Assembly: GCA_020344295.1 (NCBI GenBank) | Contig: CP070819.1 | Location: 1,405,110 to 1,411,698 of the forward strand | Reading direction: 5' to 3' | DNA length: 6,589 bases | Origin: Dehalococcoidia bacterium | Lineage (GTDB): Bacteria; Chloroflexota; Dehalococcoidia; SZUA-161 | Part shown: positions 1 to 5,675 of the stretch, piece by piece | Position numbering within the stretch: the stretch's first letter is position 1 | How the letters are laid out: each line of letters begins with the position of its first letter | Translations under genes and position numbers: made by a program | The notes under the pieces: model-generated | The model's input: only the letters and a program-made list of their open reading frames with translations | What the model was told of the DNA's origin: nothing | Databases searched by the model: none

Positions 1-1185
1 ATGCGTACCGATTCCACCAGGGTTTCACCCGCCGCGATCACGGATACCCGGGCGTACATTGAGGAGAAATATGGCGGGGACTACCTCCCATCATCACCGC
101 GCCGATTCGCGAAAAAGGTCAAAGGCGCTCAGGAAGCCCACGAAGCAATAAGGCCCACCTCCATCCGCCGGGAGCCGGCACTTATCGAGGCTTACCTTAA
201 GAAGGATCAACTAAAACTATATAACCTGATCTGGCAGAGAATGGTCTCCAGCCAGATGGCGGCGGCCCAGATCGACACTACGACCGTGGACATAAAGGCA
301 AAATCTGATAAAAATAGCTATCTGTTCAAAGCCAAGAGGTCTGTGGTTGCGTTCCCCGGCTTCTTCATCCTCTACCAGGAGGGCAAGGACGAGGATGACG
401 ATGAGAATGGCAAGGCGCCGCTTCCCGAACTCACCAAAGGCGATGTTCTCAAGCTGCAAAGACTTCTTCCGGAACAACGTTTCACTCAGCCACCATTACG
501 TTACAGTGAGGCCACACTGGTTAAAGTGCTCGAAGAGTTGGGCATTGGCCGCCCGAGCACATATGCCCCTATCCTATCGCTGATACAGGAGCGAGGCTAC
601 GTTGAGCGAGCCAATGGTAAGTTGCTGCCGACTGAACTTGGAGCGATCGTCTCGGGCCTGCTCAGCGAGCATTTCGCCGACATCGTCAATGTCGGCTTCA
701 CGGCCCAGATGGAGGAGAAGCTCGACCAGATCGCCAGCGGTCAACTGGAGTGGGTCCCTATGCTAAAGGAATTCTATAACCCCTTTGAGGAACTTGTTGT
801 CAGAGCAACATCTACTATACCCAAGGTCAGCCAGCAGACAGACGAGGTCTGCGATATCTGCGGACGCCCCATGGTGATTAAATGGGGGCGCAGGGGCAAG
901 TTCCTCTCCTGCAGCGGTTTCCCCGAATGCAAGAACGCCAAGCCAATAATAGTCACCGCAGGAGCTAATTGTCCCCAGTGCGGGGCCGAGATGCTCGAGA
1001 GGAGAAGTAAGAAGGGGAAACTCTTCTATGGCTGCTCCCAGTTCCCCAAGTGCAAGTTCGCCACCTGGGACAAGCCACTGACACAGCCCTGCCCGCAATG
1101 CCAGGGACTTTTGACAGCCTCGAAGAAAGGTACGGCCAAATGCACCCAGTGTGAATACGAGGGTGAACTGGGATCTGTGGAGTAG
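1..1185 (+). CDS. topA: DNA topoisomerase I (type IA), 3' part, cut at the window start
   Basis: C-terminal 394 residues of type IA topoisomerase, which relaxes negatively supercoiled DNA by cutting one strand through a phosphotyrosine. The first residues, MRTDSTRVS, are the signature that directly follows the catalytic tyrosine (family pattern Y-x-R-T-D-S), so the ATG at base 1 is an internal methionine and the catalytic Tyr lies just outside the window. Other visible family motifs are EAHEAIRPTS (residues 45-54) and FTQPPLRYSEATLVK with GIGRPSTYAPI (161-191). An acidic linker (about 129-136) is rich in Asp and Glu. The tail carries three zinc-binding modules: Cys 284/287/304/310, Cys 324/327/345/351, and a shorter one at Cys 364/367/381/384. 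The first two have the usual topoisomerase C-x2-C-x16/17-C-x5-C layout. The frame is intact to a TAG stop, and xerC follows after 3 bases. Identity is essentially certain. Confidence 0.97.
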   Translation: MRTDSTRVSPAAITDTRAYIEEKYGGDYLPSSPRRFAKKVKGAQEAHEAIRPTSIRREPALIEAYLKKDQLKLYNLIWQRMVSSQMAAAQIDTTTVDIKAKSDKNSYLFKAKRSVVAFPGFFILYQEGKDEDDDENGKAPLPELTKGDVLKLQRLLPEQRFTQPPLRYSEATLVKVLEELGIGRPSTYAPILSLIQERGYVERANGKLLPTELGAIVSGLLSEHFADIVNVGFTAQMEEKLDQIASGQLEWVPMLKEFYNPFEELVVRATSTIPKVSQQTDEVCDICGRPMVIKWGRRGKFLSCSGFPECKNAKPIIVTAGANCPQCGAEMLERRSKKGKLFYGCSQFPKCKFATWDKPLTQPCPQCQGLLTASKKGTAKCTQCEYEGELGSVE

Positions 1186-1188
1186 AGG

Positions 1189-2097
1189 ATGGAAGAGCTG
1201 CTGCGTAACTATGTCAGGCATCTCGAACTGGAACGGAGCATATCTCCATATACGGTGCGTAACTACAGCCGAGATGTTCAGGGATTTCTCGATTTCCTGA
1301 AGCAAAACAGGATCGATTCGCTGGACAAAGCTGACCGTTCCACTCTACGCCGTTACCTCGGCTGGTTAAACAAGAAGGGGGTCGCTCGGGCCAGCATCAA
1401 TCGCAAGGCCAGCGCCCTACGGTCGTTCTACCGCTATTTGATCCGGGAGAATCTGGTCAGTGACGAACCGCTGGCAACACTGTCAGCGCCCAAGCTGGAG
1501 AAAAGGCTGCCTACGTTTCTCACCCATGAGGAGATGGCGAAGCTGATCGAGGCTCCCGACACCTCGACTCCTCAGGGGCTTAGAGACCGGGCGATACTGG
1601 AGCTATTGTACGCCGCGGGACTGCGTGTCAGTGAGATAGTAGCCCTTGACTTGAATGATATCGAACTAAGTTCTCGCGAGATCAGAGTGTGGGGTAAAGG
1701 TTCCAAGCAGCGCGTCGTTCTCATGGGGACGCCGGCGGCAGAAGCACTGAATATTTATATCAAACGTGGCCGCATTAAACTCAAAGGAAAAACGCAAACC
1801 CGGGCACTTTTTTTAAACCGTTTCGGAAACAGGATTGTACAGCGCCGCATCCAGCGCATTATCAGAAAATACGCCCGCCAAGCAGGACTCGAACTCAGAG
1901 TTTTCCCCCACATTGTGCGCCATACGTTTGCCACCCATATGCTTGACGGTGGTGCCGATCTCCGGGTAGTACAGGACCTTCTGGGTCATGCCCGACTATC
2001 CAGCACACAGGTATACACGCACGTAACCAGGAGCCAGATCCGCCGTAACTATCTCGCCGCTCACCCCAGAAGCGGCTCACAAAAGGGGGCGCAATGA
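1189..2097 (+). CDS. xerC: Tyrosine site-specific recombinase, XerC/XerD type
   Basis: 302-residue tyrosine recombinase, the normal length for XerC/XerD, which resolve chromosome dimers at the dif site near the terminus. Residues 1-90 match the N-terminal SAM-like core-binding domain (SISPYTVRNYSRDV at 17-30). The catalytic domain starts near 108 and has the full active-site set: Arg146 in AAGLRVSE, Lys170 in GKGSKQR, His241 and Arg244 in HIVRHTFATH, His267 in LLGHARLSSTQ, and nucleophile Tyr276 in VYTH. The second box reads HIVRH where HxLRH is commoner, a mild change. The ATG has a GGAG at 1179-1182 inside the end of topA, and the stop overlaps the aroQ start by 4 bases. Placement beside topA recalls the topA-(trmFO)-xerC order of Firmicutes and favours the name xerC. 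XerC and XerD cannot be separated by reading alone, and a single-recombinase system is also possible. Confidence 0.9.
   Translation: MEELLRNYVRHLELERSISPYTVRNYSRDVQGFLDFLKQNRIDSLDKADRSTLRRYLGWLNKKGVARASINRKASALRSFYRYLIRENLVSDEPLATLSAPKLEKRLPTFLTHEEMAKLIEAPDTSTPQGLRDRAILELLYAAGLRVSEIVALDLNDIELSSREIRVWGKGSKQRVVLMGTPAAEALNIYIKRGRIKLKGKTQTRALFLNRFGNRIVQRRIQRIIRKYARQAGLELRVFPHIVRHTFATHMLDGGADLRVVQDLLGHARLSSTQVYTHVTRSQIRRNYLAAHPRSGSQKGAQ
2083..2089 (+). promoter_or_regulatory. Ribosome binding site of aroQ
   Basis: AAGGGGG lies inside the last codons of xerC, four bases before the ATG of aroQ. Together with the ATGA overlap of the xerC stop and aroQ start, it supports this start and suggests coupled translation. 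Confidence 0.6.
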
Positions 2098-2525
2098 GAA
2101 TACTTGTCATCCACGGCCCGAACCTGAATATGCTTGGTTCTCGGCAAGTCTCAATTTACGGTGACAAGACCCTCGAAGAGATCGATTCGCTTCTTGAGAA
2201 AGCGGCGAGCGAACTCGGGGGTGAGATCGAAATCTATCAGTCCAATCATGAGGGCATGCTTGTTGATTTCATCCAGGAGAAGTCCCCCGGGGCGACGGGC
2301 ATTATAATTAACCCCGGTGCACTCACCAACTATGGGCTATCGCTGCGAGACGCTCTGGCCGACACTGCTCTGCCCGTGATCGAGGTGCACCTCTCCAATA
2401 TCTACGCCCGGGAGGAGTTCAGACAGCAGTCCGTCATCGCCCCGATAGCGAGGGGACAGATAACCGGGCTGGGTTGGCGGGGATACATCGCTGCTCTGGA
2501 GATTATGGCGGCGCTGGAGGCATAG
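2094..2525 (+). CDS. aroQ: 3-dehydroquinate dehydratase, type II
   Basis: 143-residue type II dehydroquinase, the third step of the shikimate pathway (3-dehydroquinate to 3-dehydroshikimate), a cytosolic enzyme that is a dodecamer in the family. The protein opens with the signature ILVIHGPNLNMLGSR (3-17). Arg17 and Tyr22 (IYG) match the flexible-lid arginine and catalytic tyrosine. YQSNHEG (48-54), NPGA (73-76, substrate-binding Asn) and EVHLSN (97-102, catalytic His99) follow, then REEFR (106-110) and the GQITGLGWRGY stretch (121-131). Length is normal. The lid reads GSRQVSIYG rather than the common GxREPxxYG, a conservative departure in a mobile loop. The ATG overlaps the xerC stop by 4 bases, and the Xaa-Pro peptidase gene starts 7 bases after the stop. 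An aroQ-peptidase-efp order is also known from Bacillus. Confidence 0.96.
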   Translation: MRILVIHGPNLNMLGSRQVSIYGDKTLEEIDSLLEKAASELGGEIEIYQSNHEGMLVDFIQEKSPGATGIIINPGALTNYGLSLRDALADTALPVIEVHLSNIYAREEFRQQSVIAPIARGQITGLGWRGYIAALEIMAALEA

Positions 2526-2532
2526 GCTGCTC

Positions 2533-3606
2533 ATGAGCAACAGGCTCGATGGACTTCGACGCCGACTGGTCGAGAGCGAGTTCGACGCCATCTTAGTTTC
2601 ACAGAGTGAGAACCGACGTTACCTGTCAGGATTCACCGGCTCAGACGGGTTTCTGCTTATCTCCCAGGATCGGGCCGTTCTGGCTACAGACTTCCGTTAT
2701 ATCGAACAGGCATATGCTGAAGCACCTTCCTTCGATATATTCCGGATTAGCGGGAAGATATCCGATTGGTTCCCCAAACTCTCAAACGGTTCCGGCATCC
2801 GGAAGCTGGGCTTCGAGGAAAAGGACCTCTCTTTCGACACCCATAGACAGCTAACCACGGTTATAGGCGCAATCAACGCAAAGATCAGCCTTGTTCCAAC
2901 AGGGGGAATATTGGAATCACTACGAGCAGTCAAGGACGAAGCCGAGTTGAAGCTGCTGGAGGCGGCTGCAGCGCGATCCGATGCTGCACTCGATGAGGTC
3001 CTGCCATATATTAACCCCGGTATCTCAGAGAGGGAGCTTGCCTGGAGACTGGAGAGTGCCATGCGTGGTAACGGCAGCGATCCCCTTCCCTTCGAGACCA
3101 TCGTGGCCTCAGGTTCCAACTCAACATTGCCCCATGCCAAGCCAACCGATAAAGCTCTTGCGGAAGGCGAGCCAGTGGTGATAGACCTCGGGGCCAGGGT
3201 AGGGGGGTACTCCAGCGATTGTACCCGCACCATCTGCCTGGGAGAGGAAGATAGCACGTTGCGCCGGATTTATGATATAGTCTTAGGAGCGCAGCTTACC
3301 GCGATGGCGACGCTGCAGGCGGGCATGACGGGGGAAGAGGGCGACCGACTCGGCCGCACGGTTATCTCACAGGCGGGATATGAGGAGAGCTTCGGGCACG
3401 GGTTGGGACATGGGATCGGGCTGGCCCCGCACGAAGAGCCCCGTCTGGGGCCCAACTCGTCAAAGATAATATCCAACGGGATGGTTTTCACCATTGAACC
3501 GGGCATCTACATTGCAGGCTGGGGTGGCGTCAGGATAGAGGACACTGTGGTGCTCGAAGAAGGAAAGGTAAGGCCCCTGACCAGGGCAAGCAAGGCATGG
3601 AGGTAA
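2533..3606 (+). CDS. pepQ: Xaa-Pro aminopeptidase / prolidase family (M24B) metallopeptidase
   Basis: 357-residue M24B peptidase of the bacterial aminopeptidase P/prolidase group, expected to cleave bonds next to proline in peptides in the cytosol. Residues 1-125 form the creatinase N-terminal-like domain (NRRYLSGFTGSDGFLL at 27-42, ATDFRYIEQA at 51-60). The pita-bread catalytic domain follows, with all five metal ligands: Asp218 and Asp229 (VIDLG, SSDCTRT), His293 (GLGHGIGL), Glu322 (FTIEPGIY) and Glu336 (VRIEDTV). His201 and His300, the usual catalytic and substrate-binding histidines, are present. The C-terminus stops soon after LTRASKAWR, a little short for the family, and its last codons and stop build the efp ribosome binding site. 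A GGAGG at 2516-2520 lies 12 bases before the ATG. Sequence alone does not say whether it acts as an aminopeptidase on longer peptides or as a dipeptidase, so the gene symbol is approximate. Confidence 0.92.
   Translation: MSNRLDGLRRRLVESEFDAILVSQSENRRYLSGFTGSDGFLLISQDRAVLATDFRYIEQAYAEAPSFDIFRISGKISDWFPKLSNGSGIRKLGFEEKDLSFDTHRQLTTVIGAINAKISLVPTGGILESLRAVKDEAELKLLEAAAARSDAALDEVLPYINPGISERELAWRLESAMRGNGSDPLPFETIVASGSNSTLPHAKPTDKALAEGEPVVIDLGARVGGYSSDCTRTICLGEEDSTLRRIYDIVLGAQLTAMATLQAGMTGEEGDRLGRTVISQAGYEESFGHGLGHGIGLAPHEEPRLGPNSSKIISNGMVFTIEPGIYIAGWGGVRIEDTVVLEEGKVRPLTRASKAWR
3599..3604 (+). promoter_or_regulatory. Strong ribosome binding site of efp, inside the end of the peptidase gene
   Basis: GGAGGT, a perfect Shine-Dalgarno core, is formed by the last sense codons TGG-AGG and the first base of the TAA stop of the upstream gene. 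It sits 6 bases before the efp ATG and fixes that start. Confidence 0.85.
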
Positions 3607-3610
3607 CAGG

Positions 3611-4168
3611 ATGATCGACGCCACTGAGGCCAGAAAAGGGATCACAATCGAGCTGGATGGACAGCTTTACATTATCCTTGACTATCAGCATATTAAGATT
3701 GGACGCGGCAGCGCTCAGGTCAAGCTGAGGCTGCGAGATATTCGCGCCGGACATACTATCGAACGCACTTTCCAAGCCGGCGATAATTTCAAACGCATAC
3801 GCCTCGAACAGAGAAGCGCCCAGTATCTCTATCAAGACGGCGATCTGTATTATTTTATGGACAACGAGACCTTCGATCAAACGCCGTTAACTTCCAAGCA
3901 ATTGGGCGACGCCCTCAACTATATCAGGGAGGGCATGACACTGATGATCTCGCGGCACGGGGAGGAGGCGGTGGGCATCGAGCTGCCGATTACCGTCGAA
4001 CTGACGGTAACCGAGACCGGCCCCAGCTTTAAGGGAGATACCTCCCAGGCAGGGACCAAGCCAGCCGTCCTGGAAACGGGCATTACCATTCAGGTCCCGT
4101 ACTTCGTCAGCACGGGAGATGTTGTACGTGTCGATACCCGCGACGGCAGCTACCTGGAAAGAGCATAG
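3611..4168 (+). CDS. efp: Translation elongation factor P, Arg-tip variant
   Basis: 185-residue EF-P, which binds between the P and E sites of the ribosome and rescues stalling at consecutive prolines. Full family length: N-terminal KOW-like domain (about 1-62), OB domain (about 63-125) and C-terminal OB domain (about 128-185). The EF-P signature is seen as KPAVLETG...VPYFVSTG (150-169). The loop that reaches the peptidyl-transferase centre reads HIKIGRGSAQVK (27-38), so its tip is Arg32 rather than the more common Lys. Arg at this place is rhamnosylated by EarP in Pseudomonas and Neisseria, but their loop reads SGRN. The KIGRG context here looks more like my recollection of Thermus EF-P. No modification gene is in the window. 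The start is set by a perfect GGAGGT six bases upstream. The upstream Xaa-Pro peptidase gene is 4 bases away. Confidence 0.97.
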   Translation: MIDATEARKGITIELDGQLYIILDYQHIKIGRGSAQVKLRLRDIRAGHTIERTFQAGDNFKRIRLEQRSAQYLYQDGDLYYFMDNETFDQTPLTSKQLGDALNYIREGMTLMISRHGEEAVGIELPITVELTVTETGPSFKGDTSQAGTKPAVLETGITIQVPYFVSTGDVVRVDTRDGSYLERA

Positions 4169-4174
4169 ACCCTC

Positions 4175-4180
4175 AGGTGA
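4175..4180 (+). promoter_or_regulatory. Ribosome binding site that supports a TTG start
   Basis: AGGTGA lies 6 bases before the TTG at 4187. The TGA inside it (4178-4180) is an in-frame stop for the PHP gene, so no start further upstream is possible and the TTG is the only ordinary start codon ahead of the first metal-binding motif. Confidence 0.75.
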
Positions 4181-4186
4181 ATTGAC

Positions 4187-4846
4187 TTGCTGAAAGCTGA
4201 CCTCCACGTACACACCTGTCACTCCAAAGACTCAACATCCTCTCCGGATCTGATTGTCCGGCACTGCCTTGAGGTCGGGATTAACTGTCTCGCAGTAACC
4301 GATCACAACAGTATCGACGGTGCGCTGGAGGTGACGCGCATCGCCCCCTTCGAGGTTATCGTCGGCGAGGAGATGATGACCACTGGCGGGGAGATAATCG
4401 GCCTTTTCTTGAGCGAATTAATCCCGCCCCGTCTCTGCCCCGAGGAAACCGTCGCGCGGATCAAAGCGCAAGGGGGGCTGGTATGCATACCCCATCCCTT
4501 CGACCGCTTCCGCCCTCATTCCCGCCTCAGTCGCGATTCTCTGGAGAAGATCATGCCGGATATAGACCTGATCGAGGTCTTCAACTCACGTACTTATCTT
4601 CTGCGGGACTCTAAGCGCGCTATGAAATATGCCCAGAGCCACGGACTGCCGGGTATTGTCGGCAGCGATGCCCACGTTATAAGAGAAATCGGAAGATCGT
4701 ATATAGAGATGCCCGAGTTCAACGACGTCGAGCAGTTTCGGCTTGCCCTGAGTAAGGGTAGGATGGTCATGCGCAAGACGGGCGTCTTCATCCATTTCTA
4801 TAATGTCAGGAACAGGATAGTCAAGAGACTGAAGAGGACTGAATAA
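4187..4846 (+). CDS. PHP-domain metal-dependent phosphoesterase
   Basis: 219-residue PHP-domain protein, a fold that hydrolyses phosphoesters with a two- or three-metal site. Metal-binding motifs appear in the family order: Asp5-His7-His9 in ADLHVHT, Asp39-His40 in AVTDHNSIDG, Glu61/Glu62 after VIVG, His103 in IPHPFD, and Asp161/His163 in VGSDAH. IEVFNSR (129-135), before the GSDAH box, resembles the PHP-associated C-terminal region. The start is TTG, with AGGTGA upstream and an in-frame TGA at 4178. The protein is shorter than RNase AM/YciV-type members (about 290 residues). It ends in a basic segment, about 207-219, rich in Arg and Lys. I see no signal peptide or membrane segment. It lies 18 bases after efp and 1 base before the formyltransferase gene, so the two may act together. 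The substrate is unknown; nucleotides, RNA ends or histidinol phosphate-like esters are family possibilities. Confidence 0.88.
   Translation: MLKADLHVHTCHSKDSTSSPDLIVRHCLEVGINCLAVTDHNSIDGALEVTRIAPFEVIVGEEMMTTGGEIIGLFLSELIPPRLCPEETVARIKAQGGLVCIPHPFDRFRPHSRLSRDSLEKIMPDIDLIEVFNSRTYLLRDSKRAMKYAQSHGLPGIVGSDAHVIREIGRSYIEMPEFNDVEQFRLALSKGRMVMRKTGVFIHFYNVRNRIVKRLKRTE
4833..4838 (+). promoter_or_regulatory. Ribosome binding site of the formyltransferase gene
   Basis: AGAGGA sits 9 bases before the ATG at 4848 and lies within the last codons of the PHP gene, which stops only 1 base before that ATG. This is typical of coupled translation. Confidence 0.5.
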
Positions 4847-4847
4847 A

Positions 4848-5657
4848 ATGTATAAGATAGGATGGTTCTCCTCGGGTCGGGGTGAGGGATCGCGCAATCT
4901 GCTTACTACCGTACAGCAGAACATAGCGGAAGGTAATATAGAGGCTGGAATTGATTTCGTGTTCTTAAACCGTGAGCGGGGGCAGTCCGAGGCAACCGAT
5001 CAATTCCTCGATCTGGTAGACTCCCACGGCATTCCCTTAATCTGTTTCTCCTCCAGGAAATTCCGGGAGCAGAGGTGCGCCGATGCGACTGGGGACTGGC
5101 GTCTGGAATATGACAGGCAGGTGATGGAACGGTTGAAAGGCTTCGATCCCGATATCTGTGTACTCGCGGGCTACATGCTCATCGTGGGACGAGAGATGTG
5201 CCAGCATTTCACCATGATAAACCTGCATCCCGCTGCCCCGGGTGGCCCCGCGGGTACCTGGCGGGAGGTGATCTGGAAGCTGATCGCAGGCCAGGCATCA
5301 GAGACCGGAGCGATGATGCACCTCGTAACACCCGAATTGGACGAAGGCCCGCCGGTGACCTACTGCAAGTTCCCCATTAGAGGCACACTATATGACAGGT
5401 ACTGGAAGGATATCGAAGGTCATCCGGTGGCCGAGTTGATCGCGAATCAGGGGGATGAAAACCCCTTGTTCAGCCTGATCCGAAAGGAAGGTGTTAAGAG
5501 AGAACTGCCTCTCATCGTAGCTACGATTAAAGCTTTCAGTGAAGGCAGGATTCGGATAGATGGCGGTGTAGTGGTCGATGCCGGTGGAAAACCTGTTGAG
5601 GGCTATTCACTGACCGCGGAAATCGACAGCATATTAGACAGCAGTCCGCGTGATTAA
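4848..5657 (+). CDS. PurN-like (GART-fold) formyltransferase of unassigned substrate
   Basis: 269-residue protein whose first 180 residues follow the formyltransferase fold of glycinamide ribonucleotide transformylase (PurN), which uses 10-formyltetrahydrofolate. The catalytic triad is intact: Asn125 and His127 in INLHP, and Asp165 in ELDEGPP, with the supporting TGAMMHLV stretch (153-160) carrying His158. LAGYMLIVG (107-114 region) is the usual strand and helix before the active site. Two regions differ from PurN. The N-terminal loop reads SGRGEGSRNLL (9-19), longer than the compact G-x-G-S-N loop that holds the substrate phosphate. HPAAPGGPAGTW (127-138) replaces the usual HPSLLPxFxG. About 85 residues after the core (about 180-269) are extra relative to PurN, which is near 200-215 residues. 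It is the last gene of the plus-strand block, 1 base after the PHP gene. It may be a divergent PurN or act on another amine. Fold is well supported, substrate is not. Confidence 0.8.
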   Translation: MYKIGWFSSGRGEGSRNLLTTVQQNIAEGNIEAGIDFVFLNRERGQSEATDQFLDLVDSHGIPLICFSSRKFREQRCADATGDWRLEYDRQVMERLKGFDPDICVLAGYMLIVGREMCQHFTMINLHPAAPGGPAGTWREVIWKLIAGQASETGAMMHLVTPELDEGPPVTYCKFPIRGTLYDRYWKDIEGHPVAELIANQGDENPLFSLIRKEGVKRELPLIVATIKAFSEGRIRIDGGVVVDAGGKPVEGYSLTAEIDSILDSSPRD

Positions 5658-5675
5658 GTTGGATAAAGAAGCCAC
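5658..5675. other. 18-base gap between convergent genes, no terminator seen
   Basis: The formyltransferase gene ends at 5657 and clpP, on the opposite strand, ends at 5676. The gap is AT-rich at its left side. I find no stem-loop followed by a T-run on either strand here or in the adjoining ends of the two genes. Termination must use a factor-dependent route, a site inside the opposing gene, or overlapping transcript ends. Confidence 0.6.

Larger units (their letters stand above)
1..5657 (+). other. Predicted seven-gene transcription unit (topA to formyltransferase)
   Basis: Seven same-strand genes follow each other with gaps of 3, -4, 7, 4, 18 and 1 bases. Most ribosome binding sites are embedded in the preceding gene, and no gap is large enough for an obvious terminator or promoter. 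Transcription as one unit is inferred; internal promoters within coding sequence cannot be excluded, and the real 5' end is outside the window. Confidence 0.65.

Noticed and set aside
1..3. ATG at the first base as the start of topA
   Set aside because: It begins the MRTDST motif that directly follows the catalytic tyrosine in type IA topoisomerases, so the gene extends upstream of the window.
763..1305. 180-codon open frame on the minus strand across topA and xerC
   Set aside because: It lies antisense to two well-supported genes, shows no recognisable domain, and has a composition explained by the codons of the genes opposite.
2697..3257. 186-codon open frame on the minus strand inside the peptidase gene
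   Set aside because: It is rich in serine and proline as expected from reading the other strand, has no motif, and the plus-strand gene has all its metal ligands.
4181..4186. ATT at 4181 as an alternative start of the PHP gene
   Set aside because: ATT is a rare start and lies only one base after the AGGTGA binding site, whereas the TTG at 4187 is well spaced.
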